Shown: in pieces, positions 6,608 to 14,906 of the stretch | Position numbering within the stretch: the stretch's first letter is position 1 | Layout: each line of letters opens with the position of its first letter | From: an uncultured Bacillota bacterium | GTDB taxonomy: Bacteria > Bacillota > Clostridia > Peptostreptococcales > Anaerovoracaceae | DNA length: 23,439 bases | Direction of reading: 5' to 3' | NCBI GenBank assembly: GCA_946541435.1 | Contig: CAMNJK010000003.1 | Span: 1-23,439 of the forward strand | Notes under the pieces: model-generated | The model's input: the letters and a program-made list of their open reading frames with translations, nothing else | Told to the model about the DNA's origin: nothing | The model's database searches: none | Program-made: the position numbers and the translations under genes

Positions 6608-8454
6608 GTTGTGTGCCTCCCTCCTCTGAATGCACCAAGGTTATTGCAGTCGCATCTCAGGCAGCGGCTGGCTTCCTGAACCGCTTCTTCCAAAAGCAGG
6701 CCGACTTCGAATTCGCCGAAGTCGCGGTTTCTTTCGTCCGGATGACGGAAGGTCATCTCGGATCTGCCGCACTTGAAGTAGTCATCCAGTGACGGTGCCG
6801 GGATATCCATCTCCAACTTGATCTCGTGGTTGAATCCAAGATAGTTGTCGATGTTGGCGGCTGCGACTCTGCCCTGAGCAATGGCGTTGATAACGGTGGA
6901 CGGGCCGGTAACACTGTCGCCGCCGGCGAACACACCTTCCATGCCTTCCACAGCCATGGTCTCATCTGTATTCAGTTTCTTCCAGAGAACGGAAACGCCA
7001 GCCTTTTCAAATACCTCGGAGTCGATCTCCTGGCCGATGGCGCCGACCACGATGTCGGCGGGGAGGGCGATCTCGTCTTTCTGTGCCGGGAAGGATTTCG
7101 GACGTCCGGAGGCGTCGTAGGGGCCGACCTTCTGGGGCTTGACCACCAGCGCCTTGACGTTGCCGTCTTCATCGGATTCGATCCGGACCGGGGTCCTGAG
7201 CTCCAGGAGCCGGCAGCCTTCTGCGATGGCGCCGTCGATTTCCTCGGGCAGGGCTGTCATATCCACCTTACGTCTTCTGTAGGCGATGTCCACGTGGGCC
7301 GCGCCCAGACGCATGGCTGTTCTCGCCACGTCCATGGCAACGTTGCCGCCGCCGACGACCACAACGCGTTTTCCTTCAAAGTCCGGCATTTCTTCGTCAC
7401 CGATGCCGCGGAGCATATCCACTGCGGAGATGACGCCCTTGCTTTCTTCGCCTTCAATGCCGATCATCTTGTAGTTGTGCGCGCCGATGGCAACATAGAC
7501 AGCATCGAATTCTTCCATGAGCTTCTCAACGGCTTCTTCGGTATTGATATCAGCATTCAGCTGTACATCGACGCCGGCGGAAAGGATGTGGTTGATGTCC
7601 CAATCCAGACGTTCTCTGGGGAGACGATATCCCGGAATGCCGTAGCGGAGCATGCCGCCCAGCTGCTTGCGGCGTTCGAAGATCTTGGTCTTGTGGCCCA
7701 TCAGTGAGAGATAGTAGGCCGCGGTCAGGCCGCTGGGGCCGCCGCCGATGATGGCGATCTTCTTGCCGGTCTCGTCCATCTTCTCCGGGATGGGAACTTC
7801 GTCGGAGCAATTGTCCACCGCGAATCTCTTCAGTGCTCTGATGTTCAGTGAAGAGTCGAGGATATTTCTTCTGCAGTGTCCCTCGCAGGGGTGCTCGCAG
7901 ATCAGTGCGCAGACAGTGGGGAAGGGGTTGTCCTTGCGGATCAGCTTGACCGCATCGTCGTATCTGCCGGCCTTGACCAGAGCGATATAGCCCGGAATGT
8001 CCACTTCTGCCGGACACTTGGCGACGCAGGGAACGGTATTCCGCAGATCCAGCACGCTGTCTGAACATCTGTTGTAGTGGATATGTGACAGGTAGTCATC
8101 CCGGAAGTTCTGGAGACTCTTCAGGACGATCTCTGCTGTTTCGGAGCCCACGGCGCAGTCGGAAGAATCGCGGACAGCTTCCGCGGTCTGCTGAAGCAGT
8201 CCCAGATCAGCCTCAGAGCTGGGGTCATCCAGGTCCAGAATGCGTTCCAGAATCACGATCATCTGATGTACGCCAGACCTGCAGGGCACACATTTGCCGC
8301 AGGACTGGGCCTGACACATTTTCAGGAAGGAGCAGGTCATGTCGACCTGACACTGGCTCGGCGGGGAGGCTATAACTCTGCGCTGAAGATCATCGTACAG
8401 AGCCTCGACTTCCTTCTGTGCCTGGCTTTTTTGTTTGAATTCCAATCTGCTCAT
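6601..8454 (-). CDS. Hydrogenase-associated flavoprotein: NuoF-type Fe-S domain fused to a GltD-like NAD(P)H oxidoreductase
   Basis: Predicted to pass electrons between NAD(P)H and the overlapping hydrogenase. The N-terminus has the NuoF/HydB-type [4Fe-4S] motif SCGKCVPCRSG with Cys52, 55, 58 and 100, but no NuoF FMN/NADH fold precedes it. Next come the GltD-type cluster residues (VPCVAKCP, Cys143/147; Cys182/186/190/194), an FAD Rossmann motif GGGPSG (237-242), a second dinucleotide motif GGGNVAMD (368 on) with YRRR downstream, the late FAD segment FAGGD, and a C-terminal RCLRCDC. Length is 617 residues against about 470 for plain GltD. Glutamate synthase large subunit is absent, so glutamate synthesis is unlikely. 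The start at 8454 is the first in-frame ATG after a stop; the upstream GAGG is weak. NADH versus NADPH use cannot be told. Confidence 0.9.
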   Translation of the reverse strand: MSRLEFKQKSQAQKEVEALYDDLQRRVIASPPSQCQVDMTCSFLKMCQAQSCGKCVPCRSGVHQMIVILERILDLDDPSSEADLGLLQQTAEAVRDSSDCAVGSETAEIVLKSLQNFRDDYLSHIHYNRCSDSVLDLRNTVPCVAKCPAEVDIPGYIALVKAGRYDDAVKLIRKDNPFPTVCALICEHPCEGHCRRNILDSSLNIRALKRFAVDNCSDEVPIPEKMDETGKKIAIIGGGPSGLTAAYYLSLMGHKTKIFERRKQLGGMLRYGIPGYRLPRERLDWDINHILSAGVDVQLNADINTEEAVEKLMEEFDAVYVAIGAHNYKMIGIEGEESKGVISAVDMLRGIGDEEMPDFEGKRVVVVGGGNVAMDVARTAMRLGAAHVDIAYRRRKVDMTALPEEIDGAIAEGCRLLELRTPVRIESDEDGNVKALVVKPQKVGPYDASGRPKSFPAQKDEIALPADIVVGAIGQEIDSEVFEKAGVSVLWKKLNTDETMAVEGMEGVFAGGDSVTGPSTVINAIAQGRVAAANIDNYLGFNHEIKLEMDIPAPSLDDYFKCGRSEMTFRHPDERNRDFGEFEVGLLLEEAVQEASRCLRCDCNNLGAFRGGRHTTW

Positions 8455-8522
8455 ACTCTACATACCTCATTTCGTTCAAACAACATGCATTAGTTTGTCC
8501 AATTTTTATCAATCTTAATGAA

Positions 8523-8552
8523 AATATACAGAATAAACTGGCGGTTAATCAA
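8523..8552 (-). promoter_or_regulatory. Candidate promoter of the hydrogenase operon
   Basis: On the minus strand TTGATT (8552-8547), an 18-bp spacer and TATATT (8528-8523) lie about 70 nt upstream of the flavoprotein start at 8454. It is the best-spaced pair in this AT-rich region. The cre-like palindrome lies about 25 bp upstream of the -35. Confidence 0.45.
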
Positions 8553-8576
8553 CACTAACAGTAGGAAAACTAACGG

Positions 8577-8592
8577 AGGTAACCGGTTACAT
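8577..8592. promoter_or_regulatory. cre-like LacI-family operator
   Basis: AGGTAACCGGTTACAT contains the perfect 12-bp palindrome GTAACCGGTTAC (8579-8590). It matches the degenerate CcpA cre consensus WTGNAANCGNWNNCAW at all fixed positions but one (G for T at position 2). The placement upstream of the hydrogenase promoter fits carbon-source control or another LacI-family regulator. No regulator gene is in the window. Confidence 0.4.
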
Positions 8593-8634
8593 CAATTATT
8601 TTAGGAATTGTCGGTTTCAAATAAATTCATTTAA

Positions 8635-8838
8635 TTGTTTGATATTTCTGAAATACGCGGCCCGGGGTATGCGACGATACCGCGACGATACAAAGAAGCT
8701 TTAAGTCAGTCGTCATGATATGCCGGCAGTATACAAGGCGCAGAACTGACCGTTCCGGAGCAGGAGCAAATTATTGCATTCGCAAAAGATTATTCACCGA
8801 TTGAACATTGTAAATCAGGACCGCGGGTATTAAAATGA
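8635..8838 (+). pseudogene. Possible decayed coding fragment
   Basis: One frame reads through with a single internal TGA (8716-8718) and looks protein-like in its second part (...LTVPEQEQIIAFAKDY, then SPIEHCKSGPRVLK and a stop at 8836-8838). It has no start codon and no ribosome site, and its end overlaps the likely metH promoter. I do not recognise the family with confidence. It may be the tail of a gene lost by deletion, or chance. Confidence 0.2.
8808..8836 (+). promoter_or_regulatory. Candidate promoter of the metH gene
   Basis: TTGTAA (8808-8813), a 17-bp spacer and TAAAAT (8831-8836) lie about 60 nt before the chosen start. A second AT-rich hexamer, ATAAAAT, follows closely. It overlaps the tail of the possible decayed coding fragment. 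Confidence 0.4.
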
Positions 8839-8898
8839 TATAAAATGTCAACTGCGGATCCGCCGCGGGAGATAATATTATTTATGGGAGTTAGAGAT

Positions 8899-11487
8899 AT
8901 GCCACTGGATTTGAAACAAAAAACATACATTCTTGACGGCGCCATGGGCACCATGCTGCAGCAGGCGGGCATGCAGTCCGGCGAGGATCAGAATGATTAT
9001 CTGCTGGATCACCCCCAGGTGGTGGAGGACATCCACCGTCAGTATGTGGAGGCGGGATCGGACATCATTTACGCACCGGTGTTCACAGTGAACCACGGCA
9101 GGGTGCAGCAGCGGGGCGATCTGATCGAAGAGGATATCGCAAGGCTGCTGGCCCCGGCCCGGAAGGTGCAGGCGGAGGCCTGCAGGGCCGGCCGTGAAGT
9201 TTTCGTGGCCCTGGATATGGGACCGCTGGGAGAAATGCTGGAGCCCCTGGGCGATCTGACCTTCGAGGAAGGGTATGAGACCTATCAGAAGCTGGTGCTG
9301 GCCGGCGCAAAGGCTGGCGCGGACCTGGTGGTGATCGAGACCATGACAGACCTTTACGAGGTCCGGGCGGCGGTGCTGGCCGCGAAAGAAAACTGCGACC
9401 TGCCGGTGCTGGTCTCCATGTCCTTTGATGAGGGCGGCAGGACCTTTACCGGGACCAGTCTGGAGGCCATGGCCGTCTGTCTGGAAGGCCTGGGCGTGGA
9501 TGCCATGGGCATCAACTGCTCCCTGGGACCGGACCAGATCTATCCCATGATCCGCCAGCTGCAGGAATACACGGACCTGCCAGTCTTTGCAAAACCCAAC
9601 GCGGGGCTTCCCGATCCGGCCACGGGGGCCTACAACATCACGCCCGATCAGTTTGCCGAGACCATGCAGCCCTATATCCGGTCCGGTGTGAACCTCCTGG
9701 GTGGTTGCTGCGGCACCAGCCCGGACTACATCCGCAGGATCGCGGAGGACGTGAAAGCATTCGAGTCCATCCGGCATGCCCGGGGCGGCGGAGCAGGGGA
9801 TCCTTTGAAGCCGGGCTTTGGCGACGGGATCCGCTGGATCACTTCCGAGAGGGATATTTCCGGCGCGCCCCTGAAGCTTTCCAGCCGCAGCAAGGTGGTG
9901 CCCGTAGATCAGATCACAGTGATCGGTGAGCGGCTGAACCCCACCGGAAAGAAGCGGATGAAGCAGGCCCTGCTGGACGGAGATTTTGATTACGTCCTGG
10001 GACAGGCCATCGATCAGGCGGAAGCCGGCGCCCGGATCCTGGACGTGAACGTGGGGGTGCCGGGGCTGGATGAAGCGGAAATGATGCCGCGCATGATCAA
10101 GAAGATCCAGTCCATCACAGACCTGCCCCTGCAGATCGATTCGTCGAATCCCCGGGCCATCGAAGCGGCGCTGCGGGTGTACAACGGCAAGCCCATCGTG
10201 AACTCGGTCAACGGGGAGGAGAAGGTGATGGATGCCATCCTGCCCCTGGTGAAAAAATACGGGGCGGCTGTCATCGGCCTGACCCTGGACGAGAAGGGGA
10301 TCCCCGGGACGGCGGAGGAACGGTTTGCCATCGCCGAGCGGATCCTGCGCCGGGCCATGGACTATGGGATCCCCAGGCAGGATGTGATCATCGACTGCCT
10401 GACATTGACCGCTTCCGCCCAGCAAAAGGAAGTCAATGAGACCCTGCGGGCGGTGCGCATGGTCAGAGACCGGCTGGGTCTGCATACGGCTCTCGGCGTG
10501 TCCAACGTCAGTTTCGGACTGCCCCTGCGGCCGGTGATCAACCGGACATTCCTGACCATGGCCATGGAAAACGGTCTGGATATGCCCATCATCAATCCCA
10601 ACGATGAGGATATGATGGCGTCCATCTTCGCATTCAATGTCCTGAAGAACGCGGATGAGACCGCCCAGGATTTTATCGAACGATACACGGATAAAAAGGC
10701 GATCCGCAGCATTGTGGACGCTGGCGCAGAGGTGCAGGTCCAGACCGGAGCACCGTCTCAGGCCGGCGGCCCGGCCCCTGACGGCGGAGCAAAGGCTGGT
10801 GATCCGGGAGCATCCGGCGGCCCTTCGCCAGACGGCGGAGCATCCGGCGGCCCGGCGGACCATGACCTGTTCCGCGCGGTGGAGCGGGGACTCCTGAAGG
10901 AGACCGTCACTGCGGTGCAGGAACTGCTGCGGGAGCATACAGAGATGGACATCGTCAACAGCTACCTGATCCCGGCGCTGGACCGGGTGGGGAAGCAGTT
11001 TGAGGCGGGGACCCTTTTCCTGCCCCAGATGCTCCAGGCTGCTACGGCAGCCCAGGCAGGCTTCGATGTGATCAAGGAAAGGCTGGCGGATTCCGGCCAG
11101 GCAGGGGTGTCTCTGGGCGAGGTGGTGATCGCCACCGTGCAGGGCGATATTCACGACATCGGCAAAAACATCGTCAAAGTGATCATGGAGAATTACGGTT
11201 TTCGCATGATCGACCTGGGCAAGAATGTGCCCGCGGAGGAGATCGTGGAGACCGTCCGGAAGAGGGACATCCGTCTGGTGGGACTCTCTGCGCTGATGAC
11301 CACCACCCTGGGCAGCATGGAGGAGACCATCGCGGCGGTGAAGGCCGCGGCGCCGGACTGCAAAGTCATGGTGGGCGGCGCAGTGCTCACAGAAGAGTAC
11401 GCCATGTCCATCGGCGCGGACTTCTACTGCAGAGACGCCATGCGGTCGGTGGAAGCGGCCCAGAAGGTCTTCGGCAGTACAGACTGA
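8899..11487 (+). CDS. metH: Cobalamin-dependent methionine synthase, short form without reactivation domain
   Basis: Transfers a methyl group from methyltetrahydrofolate via cobalamin to homocysteine. Domains in order: homocysteine S-methyltransferase (about 1-290) with zinc ligands Cys207 (GINCS) and Cys270/Cys271 (GGCCGTS); pterin-binding domain (about 335-600, IGERLNPTGKK and DVNVG); a low-complexity linker (about 614-655); a cobalamin cap helix bundle; and the B12 domain with GDIHDIGKN, His752 being the cobalt ligand. The protein ends there at 862 residues, whereas E. coli MetH (1227) continues into the SAM-dependent reactivation domain; this is common in Clostridia, where a separate protein is thought to do that job. 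The start at 8899 gives MPLDLKQ after GGGAG; upstream in-frame ATGs at 8845 and 8884 are possible but less well placed. The Gly/Pro/Ala linker is encoded by repeats and contains the dispersed motif at 10789. Confidence 0.93.
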   Translation: MPLDLKQKTYILDGAMGTMLQQAGMQSGEDQNDYLLDHPQVVEDIHRQYVEAGSDIIYAPVFTVNHGRVQQRGDLIEEDIARLLAPARKVQAEACRAGREVFVALDMGPLGEMLEPLGDLTFEEGYETYQKLVLAGAKAGADLVVIETMTDLYEVRAAVLAAKENCDLPVLVSMSFDEGGRTFTGTSLEAMAVCLEGLGVDAMGINCSLGPDQIYPMIRQLQEYTDLPVFAKPNAGLPDPATGAYNITPDQFAETMQPYIRSGVNLLGGCCGTSPDYIRRIAEDVKAFESIRHARGGGAGDPLKPGFGDGIRWITSERDISGAPLKLSSRSKVVPVDQITVIGERLNPTGKKRMKQALLDGDFDYVLGQAIDQAEAGARILDVNVGVPGLDEAEMMPRMIKKIQSITDLPLQIDSSNPRAIEAALRVYNGKPIVNSVNGEEKVMDAILPLVKKYGAAVIGLTLDEKGIPGTAEERFAIAERILRRAMDYGIPRQDVIIDCLTLTASAQQKEVNETLRAVRMVRDRLGLHTALGVSNVSFGLPLRPVINRTFLTMAMENGLDMPIINPNDEDMMASIFAFNVLKNADETAQDFIERYTDKKAIRSIVDAGAEVQVQTGAPSQAGGPAPDGGAKAGDPGASGGPSPDGGASGGPADHDLFRAVERGLLKETVTAVQELLREHTEMDIVNSYLIPALDRVGKQFEAGTLFLPQMLQAATAAQAGFDVIKERLADSGQAGVSLGEVVIATVQGDIHDIGKNIVKVIMENYGFRMIDLGKNVPAEEIVETVRKRDIRLVGLSALMTTTLGSMEETIAAVKAAAPDCKVMVGGAVLTEEYAMSIGADFYCRDAMRSVEAAQKVFGSTD
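10770..10857 (+). repeat. Imperfect tandem repeats encoding the MetH linker
   Basis: The block GACGGCGGAGCA recurs at 10780 and 10832, and GGAGCATCCGGCGGCCC occurs twice around 10808 and 10838. They encode a Gly/Ala/Pro-rich linker between the pterin domain and the cobalamin cap. One GCAAAGGCTGG motif (10789) interrupts the pattern. Confidence 0.6.
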
Positions 11488-11555
11488 GCCCGGACAATAC
11501 AGGACCATGACAAGATCAAGACCAGAACAGAACCTGACACGATAGGAGGAAATGA

Positions 11556-12062
11556 ATGAACGGATTCAGAAACTGGATATCCAGATATATGATGGGACGG
11601 TATGGATCGGATGAGCTGAACCGGTTCCTGCTGATCATCTGCGCCATACTGCTGATCATCGGTATTTTTGTGACCCGGCGGATCATCAACATGATCGTGG
11701 TGGCGCTCCTGATCCTCGTCTACAGCCGCATGTTCAGCAGAAACATCGGCAGACGTCAGCAGGAGAACATGAAATACCTGCAGCTCAAGGCCAGGGTCAC
11801 CGGCGGCAGAGGCGGATCCGGGAGCACGGGCTACGGCGGCGGAGCACGGCCCAACCCCTACGGCGGTTACGGCGGCTATGCCGGACCGGCGGGCGGCGCC
11901 TCCGGCCGCAGAGAGAAGCCCCGCAGGAAGCAGAAGCCTGCGCCGGGAAAACGGATCTTTATCTGTCCCGCCTGCAAGGGCAGCCTGCAGGTGCCGGTGG
12001 GCGCCGGGCGCATCCGGATCAAATGCCCCCACTGCGGCAGTGAATTTGAAGAGACCGTCTGA
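11556..12062 (+). CDS. Small membrane protein with C-terminal zinc ribbon, function unknown
   Basis: 168 residues. After a short polar N-terminus come hydrophobic stretches at about residues 24-55 (FLLIICAILLIIGIFV and MIVVALLILVYS), probably a two-helix hairpin. A Gly/Tyr-rich flexible linker and a basic segment (RREKPRRKQK) follow, then a zinc-ribbon-like end with CPAC (Cys137, Cys140) and CPHC (Cys157, Cys160). The start at 11556 has AGGAGG 6 nt upstream; an ATG at 11552 is out of frame. It lies between metH and glnA in the same direction. No specific role can be assigned; similar hairpin-plus-ribbon proteins are common and uncharacterised in Firmicutes. Confidence 0.85.
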   Translation: MNGFRNWISRYMMGRYGSDELNRFLLIICAILLIIGIFVTRRIINMIVVALLILVYSRMFSRNIGRRQQENMKYLQLKARVTGGRGGSGSTGYGGGARPNPYGGYGGYAGPAGGASGRREKPRRKQKPAPGKRIFICPACKGSLQVPVGAGRIRIKCPHCGSEFEETV

Positions 12063-12107
12063 CAGACGTGTCGCATCACAAATATATTAACGGAATGGAG
12101 AGGATCA

Positions 12108-13541
12108 ATGTTCAATTCAGTTGCGGATGTGAAAAAAGTCATTGCTGAAAAAGGGATCGAGATGATCGATTTCAAGATGGTGGACCTGGAGGGAAGATGG
12201 AGACATCTGTCCATCCCCGCGGACCGTTTTACGGAGAGGACCATGACCGACGGCATCGGGTTTGACGGATCCAATTACGGATACGCGCCCATCGAGAAGT
12301 CCGACATGGTGTTCATCCCCAACCTGACCACGGCCATCGTGGACAATTTCGTGGAGGTCCCCACCATCACCATGATGGGCGATGTGTTCATCATCGATGA
12401 ACCGGAGAACAGACCCTTTGACCAGTACCCCAGAAATGTCTCCCTGGCGGCGGAGAAATACATGCGGGATCTGGGGATCGCGGACCAGATGATCGTGGGC
12501 CCGGAATACGAATTCTACCTTTTTGACCGGGTGGCCTACGCAGCCCGGCCGGACAGCGTATTCTGCGAGGTGGACACCACCCAGGCAGAGTGGAACACGG
12601 CCATCGAAGACGATATCCGGAACAAGGGATATCAGGTGGGCCGGAAGAAGGGCTATCATGCGGACATTCCCCAGGACATCACCTACAACACCAGAGCGCG
12701 CATGTGCATGCTGCTGGAAGACTGGGGCGTCAAGGTCAAGTACCACCACCATGAGGTGGGCGGCCCCGGCCAGGTGGAGATCGAAGTCGAGCTGGGCGAG
12801 ATGACCCAGATGGCGGATGCCACCATGATCGCCAAGTACATCATCAAGAATGCCGCGGTGGAGGACAACAGGACAGCCACTTTCCTGCCTAAGCCCATCT
12901 ACGATGAAGCGGGCTCGGGACTGCATGTCCACATGCACCTGTTCAAGGACGGCAAGCCCCTCTTCTACGGAGATGAGTACTCCCATCTTTCGAAGACAGC
13001 CATGTACTTCATGGGAGGACTGCTGAAACACGCGGCCAGCCTTTGCGCCTTCACCAACCCGTCCACCAACTCCTATAAGCGGCTGGTGCCGGGCTTCGAA
13101 GCGCCGGTCACCATCGGCTTCGCCACGGCCAACAGAAGCTCCGTCATCCGGATCCCGGCCTACGCCAAGACACCGGAGACCAAGCGGTTCGAGCTGAGAA
13201 ATCCCGACGGCACCTGCAATCCCTACTATGCCTTCGCGGCCATCCTGATGGCGGGCATCGACGGCATCAAAAACGAGATCGATCCCATGACCGGCGGCTG
13301 GGGACCCTACGACTTCAACCTGTATGACCTCTCCGATGAGCAGAAGAAGGAAGTGCAGTCCCTGCCCACCAACCTGCTGGAGGCCATCCGCGCCCTGGAG
13401 GCGGACCACGATTATCTGACGGCGGGGGGCGTCTTCCCCCAGGCCCTGATCGACCAGTGGATCGTGCGCAGGACCAAGGATTTCGAGAAGGTGAACGCCA
13501 TCCCGCATCCGGCCGAATTTTCGCTGTATTACGACCTGTAA
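12108..13541 (+). CDS. glnA: Glutamine synthetase, type I
   Basis: Makes glutamine from glutamate, ammonia and ATP in the cytoplasm as a dodecamer. 477 residues, close to the usual GSI length. Seen are the beta-grasp N-terminus with DGSNYGYAPIEKSDM, GPEYEFYLFD (metal-binding Glu residues), YHHHEVGGPGQVEIE, the HVHMHLFKDG segment, NPSTNSYKRLVPGFEAP and RSSVIRIPA, and the ATP/glutamate-site ELRNPDGTCNPYYAFAAILMAG. FNLYDLS carries Tyr406 in the NLYDL context that is adenylylated in enteric GSI; Bacillus-type GSI differs there. The start has GGAGAGG just upstream. The minus strand of the coding sequence carries a copy of the dispersed motif at 13034-13046. Confidence 0.97.
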   Translation: MFNSVADVKKVIAEKGIEMIDFKMVDLEGRWRHLSIPADRFTERTMTDGIGFDGSNYGYAPIEKSDMVFIPNLTTAIVDNFVEVPTITMMGDVFIIDEPENRPFDQYPRNVSLAAEKYMRDLGIADQMIVGPEYEFYLFDRVAYAARPDSVFCEVDTTQAEWNTAIEDDIRNKGYQVGRKKGYHADIPQDITYNTRARMCMLLEDWGVKVKYHHHEVGGPGQVEIEVELGEMTQMADATMIAKYIIKNAAVEDNRTATFLPKPIYDEAGSGLHVHMHLFKDGKPLFYGDEYSHLSKTAMYFMGGLLKHAASLCAFTNPSTNSYKRLVPGFEAPVTIGFATANRSSVIRIPAYAKTPETKRFELRNPDGTCNPYYAFAAILMAGIDGIKNEIDPMTGGWGPYDFNLYDLSDEQKKEVQSLPTNLLEAIRALEADHDYLTAGGVFPQALIDQWIVRRTKDFEKVNAIPHPAEFSLYYDL

Positions 13542-13566
13542 ACTGTAACCTGAGCAAACGATATTT

Positions 13567-14904
13567 ATGAGCAAGCAACTGAATTTCTGGTACGGAAGCA
13601 TATTCGGGACCTATTGGATGATCTACGCGGTGGTCAGCAGTTTCGCCTCGGTGTTCCTGCTGGCCAGGGGGTATTCCAATTCCGGCATCGGCGTCACCCT
13701 GGCGGTGGCAAACATCCTGGCGGTGATCCTCCAGCCCCTGACGGCAAACCTGGCGGACCAGTCGGCCAGGATCGGCGCCATCGGGATCTCGGCCCTGATG
13801 ACCGTGATGATGATGATCTTCACCCTGGGCATGTTTTTCTTCGGCGGGGGCAGCGCGGCCCTGAGCGTGACATTCATCCTGCTGATCGCCTGGCACACGG
13901 TGCTGCAGCCCATGTTCAACTCCCTGACCTTCAAGCTGGAGGAAAGCGGGATCCCGGTGAATTTCGGGGTGGCCCGCAGCGTGGGCTCCCTGGCCTATTC
14001 CATCCTCTGCGCGGTGCTGGGGACCATCGTGGAGCACCTGGGGATCATGAGCCTGCCGGTGACGGCGGAGATCACCTGCGCCATGCTCCTGGTCAGTCTG
14101 CTGCTGACAAAGCGGACCTTTGACCGGGCCAAAGCGCAGAAGGACATGCAAAGGCTGGCCGGGCCCGGGAGCGACCTCAAGGCCGGAGCGGCAGCGGTGG
14201 CCGAAGCAGCAGGGGCCGAAGCAGCGGCGCCGGCAGAGAAGGCCGACCCGGCGCAGGGCACCGACGACCCGGCGGAGCCCATCAGCCTGATGGAATTCAT
14301 CCGGCGGAACAAACTGTTTTTCGTGCTGAACCTGGGCGTGGTGGGGCTGTTCTTCAGCAACGCCACCCTGAACAATTATATGATCCAGATCGTGACCGAC
14401 GTGGGCGGCACCAGCGAGGACATGGGCAGGATCCTGGCCGTCATGGCCTTCCTGGAGATCCCCACCATGGTGTTCTTCAGCAGGCTGAAGAGGCGGTTCT
14501 CCTGCCAGCTTTTGCTGAAGGCGGCCTCGGTGGGATTCCTGGTCAAGATCGGCCTCTGCTGGCTGGCCGGATCCGTGGGGATGATCTTCGCGGCCCAGTT
14601 TTTCCAGCTGGTATCCTTCGCCCTCTTCCTGCCCGGGATGGTCTACTTCACCGGTGAGAACATGAGCCCCGGGGAAGCGGTCCGGGGGCAGGCCCTGTTC
14701 ACCACCATGATCACGGTGACCACCATCTTTTCCAGCCTGCTGGGCGGATGGATCCTGGATGTCAGCGGGGCGAAGACGCTGACACTGATCGCGACCCTGG
14801 CAACGGCAGCGGGAGCGGTGGTCATCATCGCAGTGGTGGACCGCATCAAACCGAATCGCGGCAACGGGACAATGGGCCGCGTCGCAACCAAGAAAGGAGA
14901 ATAA
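13567..14904 (+). CDS. MFS transporter (MFS_1-like/LacY-type fold)
   Basis: 445 residues with about twelve hydrophobic segments arranged as two halves, typical of the major facilitator superfamily. The N-terminal FWYGSIFGTYWMIYAV and LQPLTANLADQ segments resemble the LacY/nucleoside-permease-like carriers, but the substrate cannot be told. The central cytoplasmic loop (about 190-242) is extended by an Ala/Glu/Pro-rich stretch and includes a copy of the dispersed motif (14148-14160). The start at 13567 follows glnA by 25 nt with no clear ribosome site, so coupling or a weak start is likely. It leads into sir2 with only 2 nt between. Confidence 0.85.
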   Translation: MSKQLNFWYGSIFGTYWMIYAVVSSFASVFLLARGYSNSGIGVTLAVANILAVILQPLTANLADQSARIGAIGISALMTVMMMIFTLGMFFFGGGSAALSVTFILLIAWHTVLQPMFNSLTFKLEESGIPVNFGVARSVGSLAYSILCAVLGTIVEHLGIMSLPVTAEITCAMLLVSLLLTKRTFDRAKAQKDMQRLAGPGSDLKAGAAAVAEAAGAEAAAPAEKADPAQGTDDPAEPISLMEFIRRNKLFFVLNLGVVGLFFSNATLNNYMIQIVTDVGGTSEDMGRILAVMAFLEIPTMVFFSRLKRRFSCQLLLKAASVGFLVKIGLCWLAGSVGMIFAAQFFQLVSFALFLPGMVYFTGENMSPGEAVRGQALFTTMITVTTIFSSLLGGWILDVSGAKTLTLIATLATAAGAVVIIAVVDRIKPNRGNGTMGRVATKKGE

Positions 14905-14906
14905 CC

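Larger units (their letters stand above)
8455..8898. other. Divergent spacer between the hydrogenase operon and metH
   Basis: These 444 bases hold a leftward promoter (8523-8552), a cre-like palindrome (8577-8592), a tandem GCGACGATAC repeat (8671-8680 and 8682-8691), a stretch that looks like a decayed coding fragment (8635-8838) and a rightward promoter (8808-8836). I see no convincing cobalamin or SAM riboswitch in front of the methionine synthase gene. Confidence 0.5.

Noticed and set aside
8700..8898. Cobalamin or SAM riboswitch before metH
   Set aside because: No B12-box-like or SAM-I core could be recognised by eye; a covariance-model search would settle it.
12050..12080. GTCTGACAGAC palindrome-like sequence upstream of glnA
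   Set aside because: Short, overlaps the end of the preceding coding sequence, and does not match a GlnR or TnrA site that I can recognise.
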